DNA from: Corynebacterium accolens
GTDB taxonomy: Bacteria; Actinomycetota; Actinomycetes; Mycobacteriales; Mycobacteriaceae
Assembly: GCF_023520795.1 (NCBI RefSeq)
Contig: NZ_CP046605.1
Span: forward strand, 1,533,438 to 1,597,437
Reading direction: 5' to 3'
Length of the DNA: 64,000 nucleotides
Shown here piece by piece: positions 46,556-57,490 of this stretch. Each line of letters starts with the position of its first letter. Position 1 is the first letter of the stretch. The notes under the pieces are model-generated. The model had not been told where the DNA came from. It was given only the letters and a program-made list of their open reading frames with translations, and ran no database searches. The translations under genes were made by a program, and so were the position numbers.

Positions 46556-48117
46556 GCCGAAATCCTCCCTACCGTTTGGCTCGAACGAAGGTCGAGGGCT
46601 TGACCCACTTCCGCAAGATCGGGTGTGGAACTGCCATGCAAGTCGGCCAAGGTCCACGACACGCGCAGGACGCGGTCGATGCCGCGCTGCGAAATCTCGC
46701 CCTCGGCAAGGTAGGCAGACAACATGATCATCGCGGACTCAGATGCGGGGCGGTGCCGGCGCAAATAGGACGAGGGCACGGCGCCGTTGACGCGGGCGGG
46801 AATGCCGTCGGCCGCCCAGCGCGCCCGGGCACGGTCGCGGGCTGCGGCGACCCGCTCGGCAATGGCGGCAGAGGATTCTTCGCCCTCAGCATTGATGGTG
46901 GCTGACTGTCCGGAGAGGGTGACCACCATGTCCAAGCGGTCGCGCAACGGCCCGGAGAGATTCGATAGATAATGAAGCCGGTCATGCGGATTGCACGTGC
47001 ATTGAGAGGGATCCTCGGCGGCGCACCGACAGGGGTTAGCGGCCATAATCAGTTGGAATCGCGCCGGGTAGTCAATCTCCTGCTGCGCGCGTGCCAGGCG
47101 TACATGACCTTCTTCTAAAGGCGCGCGCATGCCGTCGAGGACTGGGGCGCTTACCTCGCTGACCTCATCGAGGAAGAGCACCCCATTATGGGCCAGGCTC
47201 ACCGCCCCTGGGCGAGGATGACCGCTTCCACCACCAAGGAGCGCCGCACGGGTAACCGAAGAGTGCGGGGCGATGAAGGGCGCGTGGGAGACCACTTCAC
47301 CGGGGGTCCCCGTGAGCGAGTGGACCGCGGTGGTTTCTACCATCTGGTCCGGGCTTAGCGCCGGAAGAATGCTGGGCAGGCGCGAGGCGATCATGGATTT
47401 TCCTGAGCCCGGTGGGCCGATCATCAACAGATGGTGCCCACCGGCGGCAGCGACTTCCGCCGCCCACTTGGCATGGTGTTGCCCGGCTATATCGCAAAAA
47501 TCTAGCCGCTCCTGTGCGGGCGCCGCTGCAGGCTGGTCAGAGCAGCACTCGGCCGCGCGGGGCAGGTCGCGCTCTCCAAGCGCCCACGCAAAGGCATCAA
47601 AGAGCGTGGCTGCAACCAGCACATTCAAATCGGGAACGAGGGTGGCCTCGGCCGCATTTCCTGGCGGAATAACCAGCGTAGAAATGCCCTCCTCGCGGGC
47701 GGCGAGAAGCGCTGGGATGATGCCAGGGACTGCTCTAACCGTGCCGTCCAGGCCCAGTTCCCCGAGCACCAGAGTTTCTTCAAGGACCCGGTTGGGTGAC
47801 TGCACGGAGCGCGCGTAGTCAGCGCCGTGCTGTTCTACGTGGGCGGCGAGAATCGCAAGGGCCATGGGCAGGTCAAAGTGGGAGCCTGATTTTGGTAGAG
47901 AGGCCGGCGACATGGAGACGATGACCTTGGTTTTCGGCCATGGCAGGCGGGAATTCGCGGCGGCGGTCTTGATGCGGTCGCGGGATTCAGATATCGCGGT
48001 ATCCGCATGCCCCACCACATGGATTCCGGGCAGGCCATGCCCTACGTTGGCTTCGACGTTGATGACGCGGGCGAGCACGCCGTGCAGGGAGACTGCTAGG
48101 CATTTACCGAGGGCCAT
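46552..48117 (-). CDS. YifB/ComM-family Mg-chelatase-like AAA ATPase
   Basis: ComM-type proteins are helicases that extend branch migration during transformation. The 521-residue protein has the N-terminal ChlI-like domain (LPGIHVVGHADTAISESRDR). A central AAA domain follows with Walker A GPPGSGKS and Walker B LFLDEVSE, then a C-terminal Mg-chelatase subunit domain (ISQRGIDRVLRVSWTLADL). It starts inside yraN (14-base overlap) and ends overlapping dprA, so all three genes are coupled. Confidence 0.93.
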   Translation of the reverse strand: MALGKCLAVSLHGVLARVINVEANVGHGLPGIHVVGHADTAISESRDRIKTAAANSRLPWPKTKVIVSMSPASLPKSGSHFDLPMALAILAAHVEQHGADYARSVQSPNRVLEETLVLGELGLDGTVRAVPGIIPALLAAREEGISTLVIPPGNAAEATLVPDLNVLVAATLFDAFAWALGERDLPRAAECCSDQPAAAPAQERLDFCDIAGQHHAKWAAEVAAAGGHHLLMIGPPGSGKSMIASRLPSILPALSPDQMVETTAVHSLTGTPGEVVSHAPFIAPHSSVTRAALLGGGSGHPRPGAVSLAHNGVLFLDEVSEVSAPVLDGMRAPLEEGHVRLARAQQEIDYPARFQLIMAANPCRCAAEDPSQCTCNPHDRLHYLSNLSGPLRDRLDMVVTLSGQSATINAEGEESSAAIAERVAAARDRARARWAADGIPARVNGAVPSSYLRRHRPASESAMIMLSAYLAEGEISQRGIDRVLRVSWTLADLHGSSTPDLAEVGQALDLRSSQTVGRISA

Positions 48118-48502
48118 CGTCGACCCCCGTAAAGTGCTCTAATTCAAAACCCTCGCCATTGACCACGAGAGCAATGACATCGAAGCGTACGGTAGCCAGC
48201 GGCTTGCCGTCTAGCCACTGGACGGCGGCCCTGCGCATACGGGCAAGCTTGTGTGGGGTCACCGCCTCGGCTGTGCCAAAGCTCGCGGTAGAGCGGGTTT
48301 TTACCTCTACGAAGACGATCGTGCCATCGGGCTCGCGGGCAATAAGGTCGATTTCTCCCACTCGGTAGGAGACGTTGGCGGCGATGATATCGGATCCGCG
48401 CTCGCGGAGGTAGCCCGCGGCGAATGATTCTCCCCGCTTGCCTAGTTCTTGCCTGTGCCGGGGGTGCTTCGTAGCGAGGTGTTTATCGGATGCAAATTGC
48501 AT
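48104..48502 (-). CDS. YraN/UPF0102 endonuclease-like protein
   Basis: The 132-residue protein has the restriction-endonuclease-like fold pattern: an RGESFAAGYLRERG helix, then VGEIDLIAREPDGTIVFVEVKTRS, where the GEIDLI-EVKTR residues are the predicted metal site. Its cellular role is unknown. The ATG at 48500-48502 follows AAAGGA by 8 bases. It is the first gene of the yraN-yifB-dprA-(xerC) unit, downstream of the DnaA-box terminator hairpin. Confidence 0.88.
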   Translation of the reverse strand: MQFASDKHLATKHPRHRQELGKRGESFAAGYLRERGSDIIAANVSYRVGEIDLIAREPDGTIVFVEVKTRSTASFGTAEAVTPHKLARMRRAAVQWLDGKPLATVRFDVIALVVNGEGFELEHFTGVDDGPR

Positions 48503-48590
48503 GTGCGGCGTCCTTTTCTTTCGTGCTGTTTGTGCTGCACGCACAGAACACCGCAGGATGCGGGCCGGATACAAGCCCGAAAACCAGAAA

Positions 48591-48648
48591 ACCGCCGCAG
48601 ATGTGAATAACTTCGGCATCACGAAGAGTTATCCACAGCTGCGGCGGT
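48591..48648 (-). terminator. Long terminator hairpin containing two inverted DnaA-box sequences
   Basis: The left arm (48591-48615) and right arm (48622-48648) pair almost fully with two mismatches and a two-base bulge around a 6-base loop. On the minus strand TTTTCTGGTTTT follows, so it should terminate the DUF2469 transcript. Both arms contain DnaA-box matches: TTATTCACA on the minus strand (48603-48611) and TTATCCACA on the plus strand (48629-48637). Confidence 0.7.
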
Positions 48649-48655
48649 ATGAAGC

Positions 48656-48678
48656 GGGCGCCGGGTTGACAGGCGCCC
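48656..48678 (-). terminator. Auxiliary hairpin after the DUF2469 gene
   Basis: GGGCGCC pairs with GGCGCCC around a 9-base loop, six bases past the stop codon. No T-run follows. It precedes the larger terminator on the same transcript. Confidence 0.45.
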
Positions 48679-48684
48679 AGTGCC

Positions 48685-48990
48685 CTAGTCCGGCATGATG
48701 AAATCCGGCTTGTCCAGTTCCTCGATATTGACGTCCTTGTAGGTAATGACGCGGACGTAGCGCACGAATCGGGCGGAACGGTACATATCCCACACCCAGG
48801 CATCGGACATGCGCACCTCGTAGTACACATCGGGCCCGGCGGTATGGGGAATCAGTTCTACGGCATTGGCCAGGTAGAAACGTCGTTCGGTTTCTACGAC
48901 ATAAGAAAACTGGCTGACGACATCGCGATATTCGCGGTAAAGGGACAGCTCTACCTCTGCCTCGTAGTTTTCGAGTTCCTCTGCACTCAC
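48685..48990 (-). CDS. DUF2469 family protein
   Basis: The 101-residue protein is conserved in actinobacteria beside rnhB (Rv2901c in M. tuberculosis) and has no known function. It begins MSAEELENYEAEVELSLYRE and contains RRFYLANAVELIPH and YYEVRMSDAWVWDMYR. It is acidic, without signal peptide or membrane segment. The GTG start has GGAGG six bases upstream. It follows rnhB by 62 bases. Confidence 0.88.
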   Translation of the reverse strand: MSAEELENYEAEVELSLYREYRDVVSQFSYVVETERRFYLANAVELIPHTAGPDVYYEVRMSDAWVWDMYRSARFVRYVRVITYKDVNIEELDKPDFIMPD

Positions 48991-49052
48991 TGTGGACCTC
49001 CAAAAGATGGGATAGCTCGCCCTAGCTTAGCGCGCAGAAACCACAATTTTCG

Positions 49053-49694
49053 CTAGGCACGCGCAGTAAATTGGGCATGCGCGCGCTGCACATTGCTGTA
49101 GCTCATGCGGTGTTCCGGGCTCGCCCCCAAAGCGGCAATCGCGGCCTCGTGCGCCTTAGTGCCATAGCCCTTATGCCCTGCCAATCCATAGCCCGGAAAG
49201 CGCTCGTCCAGATCCAGCATGAGGTGATCCCGGCTGACCTTGGCCAGCACGCTCGCCGCCGCAATGCACCGCGCCGCCGCGTCCCCACCAACGATGGGCA
49301 GGTGAGGTTGGGTGAGGCCGGGGATAAAGAGGGCATCGGAAAGCACATAGCCTGGGCGCTGTTCCAGGCGCGCTACTGCCCTGCGCATGCCCGAGGTATT
49401 GGCGTGTTGGATGCCACGCTTGTCGATGTCCCCCGCACCAATATGCACCACTGACCAGTCCACAGCCTTGTCTTTGATGATGGGAAAGAGTTTTTCGCGC
49501 TGGCGGGGCGTGAGCTTTTTGGAATCGGTTAAGGTATCCAATTCGCCCACGATGCGCTCGGGCAGGATGCAGGCTGCGATGGTGATGGGGCCGCAGCACG
49601 CACCGCGGCCGGCCTCATCCACCCCGGCGACGGGGCCGAGCCCTGCCTTGGCCAACGCCACTTCAAAGGTGCGTTGCTGTTTAAGCCGCCGCAT
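49053..49694 (-). CDS. rnhB: Ribonuclease HII
   Basis: RNase HII cuts RNA in RNA-DNA hybrids and single ribonucleotides in DNA. The 213-residue protein has the catalytic GVDEAGRGACCGPI, further acidic residues in LTDSKKLTPRQRE and DALFIPG, and SVLAKVSRDHLML. The ATG at 49692-49694 lies 14 bases inside the upstream lepB gene, so translation is coupled. Genes lepB-rnhB-DUF2469 keep the order seen in mycobacteria. Confidence 0.96.
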   Translation of the reverse strand: MRRLKQQRTFEVALAKAGLGPVAGVDEAGRGACCGPITIAACILPERIVGELDTLTDSKKLTPRQREKLFPIIKDKAVDWSVVHIGAGDIDKRGIQHANTSGMRRAVARLEQRPGYVLSDALFIPGLTQPHLPIVGGDAAARCIAAASVLAKVSRDHLMLDLDERFPGYGLAGHKGYGTKAHEAAIAALGASPEHRMSYSNVQRAHAQFTARA

Positions 49695-50418
49695 CCTGGA
49701 TATCCGGATCGTCAATGCCGCCAAAGCGCGATACGGGCAGGACCACGGCCTCTACCTTGCCGCGCACGTTGTCCACCGGCACGGTGCCTTGCAGGTGATC
49801 GCCGATGTGCGCACGAGAATCCAGGGAATTGGTGCGGTTATCCCCCATGACCCACATATTGCCTTCTGGAACGGTCACGGGACCGAAGTATTGGCCGCCG
49901 CAGGCCTGCGAGCCGGAGCCGGGATCAACCGGGATCTCGGGCGGATCCAACGTGAAGCTCTGGTCTATCGGTGCACCATCCACCATCACCGCGGAATCGC
50001 CCTCCTCACACTTGACCGTCTGGCCCTCGGTGGCGATAACGCGCTTGACCAGGATATTTTCCCCATTGGGCAAAAGCCCCACCGACGCCAAGGCGTTTTG
50101 GGCACCGCGCACCAGCACGTTATCGGAGCGCTGCACCTCAAATTCCGTATTCCAGGACTCAGGTCCTTCAAATACCACGACATCGCCTGGGGCTGGGTCG
50201 TGGAAGTAATAGCTCATCTTTTGCACCGCGATGCGGTCATTATCGCAGCCGGTACAGCCATGCAGCGTAGGTTCCATCGACGCGGAGGGAATGACATACA
50301 TCCGGCCGACGAATGCCTGCAGTAGGACTAAGAGCACGAAGCCGCCGATGACCGGTGCGAGGAAATCGCGGGTGCGCAGGCGCTGTTGCTGTGGTTTAGC
50401 TTTGGATGTCTGGGTCAT
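49681..50418 (-). CDS. lepB: Signal peptidase I (second tandem copy)
   Basis: Type I signal peptidases cut signal peptides of exported proteins on the outer membrane face. The 245-residue copy has one N-terminal transmembrane helix (about residues 19-38), the catalytic Ser47 in IPSASMEPTL, the catalytic Lys in LVKRVIA and the late box WVMGDNRTNSLDSR. An extra CTGCDND segment follows the serine. It starts inside the end of the upstream copy. Both copies keep their catalytic residues and look roughly half identical, pointing to an old duplication. Confidence 0.93.
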   Translation of the reverse strand: MTQTSKAKPQQQRLRTRDFLAPVIGGFVLLVLLQAFVGRMYVIPSASMEPTLHGCTGCDNDRIAVQKMSYYFHDPAPGDVVVFEGPESWNTEFEVQRSDNVLVRGAQNALASVGLLPNGENILVKRVIATEGQTVKCEEGDSAVMVDGAPIDQSFTLDPPEIPVDPGSGSQACGGQYFGPVTVPEGNMWVMGDNRTNSLDSRAHIGDHLQGTVPVDNVRGKVEAVVLPVSRFGGIDDPDIQDAAA

Positions 50419-51160
50419 CGACCCCACCAATGCGGTTGAACGGCCAGAATACGAACTGCACCTTTCCGCGCACGTTATCTACGGGGATCGTGCCGTGGAA
50501 GTTATCGCCCATGTGGTAGCGCGAATCGGCAGACGCGGTGCGGTTATCCCCCATGACCCAGATATTATCCTCAGGCACCTTCACTGGGCCGAAATACGGG
50601 CCACCGCAGGCTTCCGATCCAGTCGATTCATCCACCGGATAGGTCGGCGGATCCTGCACGTAATCCTGCTTGATGGGCTTGCCATCCACCATGACGGCGG
50701 GATCGCCTTCCTGGCAAGACACCGTCTGCCCGCCGGTGGCGATAACGCGCTTGACCAGGGTATTTTCATCTGGTGGCGCCAAGGAGATAAAGCTCAGCGC
50801 ATCCTGAATGCCGTGAATGACGGCATTGGATGAGCGCGGGGAGACGTAACTCCCGTTCCAATCGTCGGTGCCCTTAAAGACCACGACATCGCCTGGCTCT
50901 GGGCTCTTATCGCCGTAGTAAGAGACCTTTTCTGTAAAGATGCGGTCATTCGTGCATCCCTCACAGCCATGCAGCGTCGGCTCCATGGATCCTGAGGGAA
51001 TCACGTATTGGCGGCCGATGAAGTTTTGGAATAGCCCCACGACCACCAGCACGGAGACGACGACTACGAGAGTCTCCAGCCACCACGGCATTTGTTTTTT
51101 CTCCGTGGTCGCTTCCTCCGCGGCCGCTTCTTTGCCCTGCGAGATGCTTTCGTTATTCAC
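50396..51160 (-). CDS. lepB: Signal peptidase I (first tandem copy)
   Basis: This 254-residue copy has a charged N-terminal tail of about 25 residues, a transmembrane helix (about residues 27-47), catalytic Ser58 in IPSGSMEPTL, Lys in LVKRVIA near residue 137, and WVMGDNRTASADSR. The GTG at 51158-51160 is 7 bases after TAGGAT, so a leaderless mRNA is likely and the gene is the head of the lepB-lepB-rnhB-DUF2469 unit. The sequence cannot say which copy is the main enzyme. Confidence 0.93.
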   Translation of the reverse strand: MNNESISQGKEAAAEEATTEKKQMPWWLETLVVVVSVLVVVGLFQNFIGRQYVIPSGSMEPTLHGCEGCTNDRIFTEKVSYYGDKSPEPGDVVVFKGTDDWNGSYVSPRSSNAVIHGIQDALSFISLAPPDENTLVKRVIATGGQTVSCQEGDPAVMVDGKPIKQDYVQDPPTYPVDESTGSEACGGPYFGPVKVPEDNIWVMGDNRTASADSRYHMGDNFHGTIPVDNVRGKVQFVFWPFNRIGGVDDPDIQS

Positions 51161-51173
51161 CCGTCAGATCCTA
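51161..51173 (-). promoter_or_regulatory. -10-like element of the first lepB copy
   Basis: TAGGAT on the minus strand (51168-51173) lies 7 bases before the GTG start, downstream of the rplS terminator. Confidence 0.4.
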
Positions 51174-51262
51174 GCAACTGCATGCCCGCAATCTGGATTG
51201 GCTCCCGTGACTGCGGGGCGATTCACAGGAAATCGAAATGATTCGAGGAGTGCACAATAAAA

Positions 51263-51309
51263 ATCTCCCTCCCTTTCCGGCACTGTGCATGCGGGAAAGG
51301 AAGGGAGAT
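51263..51309 (-). terminator. Terminator of rplS
   Basis: A 16-base stem with one mismatch (ATCTCCCTCCCTTTCC against 51294-51309) closes a 15-base loop. On the minus strand TTTTTATTG follows, 28 bases past the stop codon. Confidence 0.88.
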
Positions 51310-51336
51310 AGGCGCTGCCCAGGGCGGGCGTTAGAA

Positions 51337-51681
51337 CTAGCGACGCTCCTTGATGCGAGCCTTCTTGCCGCGCAGATCGCGCAGGTAGTACAGCTTCGCA
51401 CGGCGAACGCGGCCGCGGCGGGAGACCTTGATGGACTCGAGGTTCGGGGAGTGAACCGGGAAGGTACGCTCTACGCCGATACCGAAGGAAACCTTACGCA
51501 CGGTGAAGGTCTCGCGGATACCGGAGCCCTGGCGGCGGATGCAGATGCCCTTGAAGAGCTGTGCACGCTCGTTGTTACCCTCAATAACCTTGACGTTGAC
51601 GTCGAGGGTATCGCCGGGACGGAAGGACGGGATGTCGTCGCGCAGCTGTGCTGCATCGACCTTGTCGATAATGTTGGTCAT
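51337..51681 (-). CDS. rplS: 50S ribosomal protein L19
   Basis: L19 sits at the interface of the large and small subunits. The 114-residue protein has the family length with [23 protein letters not shown] in segments, [19 protein letters not shown] and [19 protein letters not shown] near the end. The ATG has AAGGA upstream at about 9 bases. In many genomes rplS follows trmD; here the YhgE, tex and two unknown genes lie between them. Confidence 0.98.
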   Translation of the reverse strand: MTNIIDKVDAAQLRDDIPSFRPGDTLDVNVKVIEGNNERAQLFKGICIRRQGSGIRETFTVRKVSFGIGVERTFPVHSPNLESIKVSRRGRVRRAKLYYLRDLRGKKARIKERR

Positions 51682-51855
51682 GCCAATATTCCTTTTCAGT
51701 TTGGGACAGAGGACCCTGGCGGCCGGAGGCCTGACCGGTTCGTGCCCGTTACATAGAACGATGGATTATCTTTCCATAGGAACCGGCCAATTCCAAATTC
51801 CTCTATTTCGCGGATTTACTACCCTACCTGGGGCGAGCCGGGCGCGCAGCACGCC

Positions 51856-54063
51856 TTAGGCAGGCATGGGCGAGCGGAGGATGGAGTGGTGCTCATCGAG
51901 GATCTTTGCCGTGCCCAGGTATCGCGCCCGGAAGACCAAGTACGACGCCACCACGGCACCCACCGTGATGCTAAAGAGGATAATGATGCTGCTCCAGAAT
52001 GTGCCATCATGAATGCCGTCGGTAGCGCGGGTGAACGCGTCCTTGGCGTAGGACATCGGGTGGAAAGGGTGCAGCAGGCTGAGCGCGCGCGGAATCGCCA
52101 GGACCGGCCAGACACCGCCAAAGACCATCACGCCCAGGGCGAACGCGCCGGCGGCAAAGATCGAACCGATCTTGCGCCCGAAGGTAATCAGGAAGAACTG
52201 GTAGGTCGCCGCACCCACGGCGGAAATCGCGGCGAGCACGAGCGCGATCATGGACCAGCTTGCCGGCTGCCACCCCAGGGTGGAAGACATCAGGGCCATA
52301 AACGCCAGTATGAGGAAGTTCAGGCCGGTCAGCGCGGCAAAGGCGCCGAATACGCTGCGGACCGGGCTGGTGGCGCGGGCTCCCCGGCGCACCATGTAGT
52401 ACGGCAGCGTCATCGCCAAGAGCAGCATGACGAGGAAGCCGAATACGAGCACGAAGAGCATGGAGGCGCCGCCGGTAATATTCTTTTCGGTCGGGTCCGC
52501 TGGGTTGACGACCGTCTGCACGGGATGGACATTGGATGCGGTGAAGTTAATGGGAACCGCTATATTTTGCGCGGAATCCTCTGGGCGGGAAATGGTAGGT
52601 GCCTTGGCGGCGCCTTCGGCAAGCTTTGTGGATAGCTCGCCAGAGCCTTCCTTGAGGCGGTCCAAGCCGCCCTTGAGCTCGGTTCCGCCTTCAGCCAGGC
52701 GGCCGGTGCCCTCCTTGAGCGCGCCCGTGCCATCGTGGAGGCGGGAGGCACCATCCTGCAAGCGGGTCGCACCGTCCTGCAGCTGCGAGGTACCGTCGCT
52801 AAGCCTGCCAACTCCGCCGCGCAGCTCCTTGATGCCATCGGACAGGCGGTGTGCACCGCCGTTCAGTGTGGTCAGCCCGCCGAGGTATTCCGATTGCGGG
52901 TCGGACAGGTTGTAGTGCAGCTGCCCGGTGCCTGCGGAAAGCTTCTCCAGCTGCCCCACCATATTTCCACTAGAGGCGGGATCGAGCCTGGATACCAACG
53001 AGTAGAGCTGATCCGCTTGCTGGGTCATGCCGAGCCCGCGCAGGATGTCTACCAGCTGGGTAAGGCCAGGAACCACGGCTTGGGCTTGCTTCAGCACGGG
53101 GATGAGCATGCCGGTGAGTTGATTGACCCCGGCATCGATCTGGCCCGCACCATCGGCAAGGCGGCCGGTGCCGGCAAGGAGCTTATCGGAGCCATCGGCA
53201 AGCCGGGTCGCACCGTCATCGAGGCGCGCCGCGCCATCACTCAGCTTGCCTGCACCATCATTCAACCGCCCGACGCCGTCATTGAGCCGCGTCGTTCCGT
53301 TGAGGAGCTCGGCCGTGCCGTTATTGAGCTTGCCCGCACCGTTGTCGAGCTTGTTGATGCCCTCAACCGCGCGCCCGCCGCCCTCTTGCAGCTTTCCAGC
53401 GCCCTCATCGAGGCGCCCCGCGCCGTCCGCGGCATTGCCCAGGCCGTCGCTCAGCTTAGTAAGCCCCTCAATAACCTGGTCGGCGTACTTTTTGGAAATG
53501 GCGTTTTCCACGCTCGTTTGTACCTGCGGAATGAGGCTGGAGGAAATGACCGAACCATTCGTGCCGTAATAGTCATTCGTAGCGAAGTTGATCTCCGGTT
53601 TTTCGGGCTTATCGCTGATGATGGTCACGGCCTGCTCAGAAAAGTTCTTCGGGATAGTCACCACCATCAAGTACTTGCCCTTGACCAGGCCCTCTTCGCC
53701 TTCTTCCTTGTTGACCTCAGAGAATTTGAGGTAGTCAGTCTCTAGCAGCCCCTCGACCACTTGGTCGCCATAGTTGGTGTTCTTGCCCTGCTTGTCCACG
53801 CCCGCGTCTTCATTGACCACGGCAAGGTCAATATTGCGCATGTACTTGGACGGATCCCACATGGCCCACATCATGGTTCCGGCCACGATGATGGGCGCAA
53901 CGAGGAAGAATACGATAAGCACCCGCGACAATGCGCTGCGCGGGCGCCAGTCCAGGAGGCGGTGCCAGCCCAGCACTCCCCGGCCCTTGTGTTCCTCGCC
54001 GCTTATCGAGGCCATCGCTGCGGTGTCCTCGGCACCGTGACCGCTATCGGCCGCACGACTCAT
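51856..54063 (-). CDS. YhgE/Pip family ABC-2-like membrane protein with long repeat domain
   Basis: The 735-residue protein has an N-terminal transmembrane helix (near residues 48-68) and an extracytoplasmic domain starting DPSKYMRNIDLAVVNEDAGV. A region of about 300 residues (roughly 200-500) carries repeated seven-residue units of the type L-x-D-G-A-x-x. Five to six C-terminal helices of the ABC-2 permease type follow. Family members include phage infection protein and type VII secretion-associated proteins; the role here is unknown. AAGGAG lies 6 bases before the ATG at 54061-54063. No ATPase gene adjoins it. A possible operator lies upstream. Confidence 0.85.
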   Translation of the reverse strand: MSRAADSGHGAEDTAAMASISGEEHKGRGVLGWHRLLDWRPRSALSRVLIVFFLVAPIIVAGTMMWAMWDPSKYMRNIDLAVVNEDAGVDKQGKNTNYGDQVVEGLLETDYLKFSEVNKEEGEEGLVKGKYLMVVTIPKNFSEQAVTIISDKPEKPEINFATNDYYGTNGSVISSSLIPQVQTSVENAISKKYADQVIEGLTKLSDGLGNAADGAGRLDEGAGKLQEGGGRAVEGINKLDNGAGKLNNGTAELLNGTTRLNDGVGRLNDGAGKLSDGAARLDDGATRLADGSDKLLAGTGRLADGAGQIDAGVNQLTGMLIPVLKQAQAVVPGLTQLVDILRGLGMTQQADQLYSLVSRLDPASSGNMVGQLEKLSAGTGQLHYNLSDPQSEYLGGLTTLNGGAHRLSDGIKELRGGVGRLSDGTSQLQDGATRLQDGASRLHDGTGALKEGTGRLAEGGTELKGGLDRLKEGSGELSTKLAEGAAKAPTISRPEDSAQNIAVPINFTASNVHPVQTVVNPADPTEKNITGGASMLFVLVFGFLVMLLLAMTLPYYMVRRGARATSPVRSVFGAFAALTGLNFLILAFMALMSSTLGWQPASWSMIALVLAAISAVGAATYQFFLITFGRKIGSIFAAGAFALGVMVFGGVWPVLAIPRALSLLHPFHPMSYAKDAFTRATDGIHDGTFWSSIIILFSITVGAVVASYLVFRARYLGTAKILDEHHSILRSPMPA

Positions 54064-54158
54064 AGTTGTCTCCTTATGGCAGTAGTTCAGCGTCCCCCTT
54101 GCCCCCATCTGCCCAGGAGCACCTCGCTGAAGCAGGAGAAGAAGGACGCCATTTACTT

Positions 54159-54172
54159 AGTTTTGCCAAACT
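54159..54172. promoter_or_regulatory. Operator-like inverted repeat upstream of the YhgE-family gene
   Basis: AGTTT-TGCC-AAACT has five-base arms and lies 96 bases before the start codon in a 255-base gap. TetR-family repressors often control such genes in other bacteria. A second palindromic run, GGGGATATTTTCCCC, at 54247-54261 may belong to the 3' end of tex. Confidence 0.35.
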
Positions 54173-54318
54173 TACCATTATTGGATGTGGGAGTCCGCAT
54201 CGATTGTAATGTGGCGGTCATATTTTTCGGGTCGTCCGCGGTTGGCGGGGATATTTTCCCCACCGCGCCTCAAGTAGCGGCCCACCCTGCGGTGCTGGTA
54301 GGCCGCTGCACAGGGAAG

Positions 54319-56643
<2,325 letters not shown>

Positions 56644-56745
56644 GTAGATTCCTCACACTTCTATTTCAAAGCTTGGTACGGGACCCACCCAATCTACCGC
56701 ATGCCTTGTCCACCGCCCCGGCCTGCCACCGCCGGACACACAAAA

Positions 56746-56784
56746 TCCTCTCCCTCCCGCACGCTACAAGCAGGAAGAAGAGGA
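56746..56784 (-). terminator. Terminator of the PQ-rich membrane protein gene
   Basis: TCCTCT pairs with AGAGGA around a purine/pyrimidine stem that continues imperfectly; on the minus strand TTTTGTG follows. It lies just past the stop codon at 56802. Confidence 0.55.
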
Positions 56785-56801
56785 GTAAAAGACGCCCCGA
56801 T

Positions 56802-57392
56802 TTAGTGGATGACTACCTCGGCCCGATCGCCGCCGGTGCAGCTTACCCGCGAGGAGCTGCCGGAGCAGTACATCGTGTAGGTACCACCGGTAGTAGGAGA
56901 ATAAACGCTCAAGGTGGCATTCGTTCCGCCACCGGCCACCCAGTTATTCATGAAGGTGTTGTAGACGTTTTTGGCAAAGGCCTCTGAGGTTTTGCTCGTG
57001 GCCGCGTAATAGCTCGTGTAATCGCCCCACGAGTGCCCATTGCCGCTGCTTGCAGCCGCCTGTGCTGGGGCGGGCGCGGGGGCCTGTTCGGTCTTGGTCA
57101 CGGTAGCTTCACTGCCAGACTTCCCGTCGTCCTTGGCATCGACCTTGGTGGAGTCAACCTTTTGCTGGAATTGGCTTTCCTGCGCGGTGGCGCTGGACTT
57201 ATTGCCATTTCCCTGCACGAAAAAGAATGCGGCAGCAGCAACGGCCAATAGCGCCACAACTCCCAAAATGATCGCCGCAATCATGGCCCCATTCCCGCCG
57301 CGACTCTGTTGCGGCTGGGAATACGCGGGGTACTGGTTGTACTGCGGCTGTTGGTTGTATCCGCCAAAGTCATTTCCATTGGGAGAAGTCAT
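56802..57392 (-). CDS. Unrecognised single-pass membrane protein with PQ-rich N-terminus
   Basis: I do not recognise a family. The 196-residue product has a Gln/Pro/Tyr-rich cytoplasmic N-terminus (about 35 residues) and one transmembrane helix (about residues 36-60). An extracellular Ser/Ala/Gln spacer with a PAPAPAQ stretch follows, then a C-terminal folded-looking domain of about 85 residues. The domain (GHSWGDYTSYYAATSKTSE to the end) contains a pair of cysteines. Similar layouts occur in secreted or wall-linked actinobacterial proteins. The ATG (57390-57392) starts MTSPNGNDFGG. It is probably transcribed alone from the 98-base gap upstream. Confidence 0.7.
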   Translation of the reverse strand: MTSPNGNDFGGYNQQPQYNQYPAYSQPQQSRGGNGAMIAAIILGVVALLAVAAAAFFFVQGNGNKSSATAQESQFQQKVDSTKVDAKDDGKSGSEATVTKTEQAPAPAPAQAAASSGNGHSWGDYTSYYAATSKTSEAFAKNVYNTFMNNWVAGGGTNATLSVYSPTTGGTYTMYCSGSSSRVSCTGGDRAEVVIH

Positions 57393-57490
57393 GCGAGAGA
57401 TCCTTGGAGAGCAAGTAAAAAATGCGAGTAAATGCTGCACTTACAGTAGCACTACCCAGCATCGATACACGTTTTTCTAGAGAGCTTTTC

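Noticed and set aside
54247-54261. GGGGATATTTTCCCC as the terminator of tex
   Set aside because: The palindrome is short, has no T-run after it on the minus strand and lies 58 bases past the stop codon. It was kept only as a note under the nearby operator-like site.
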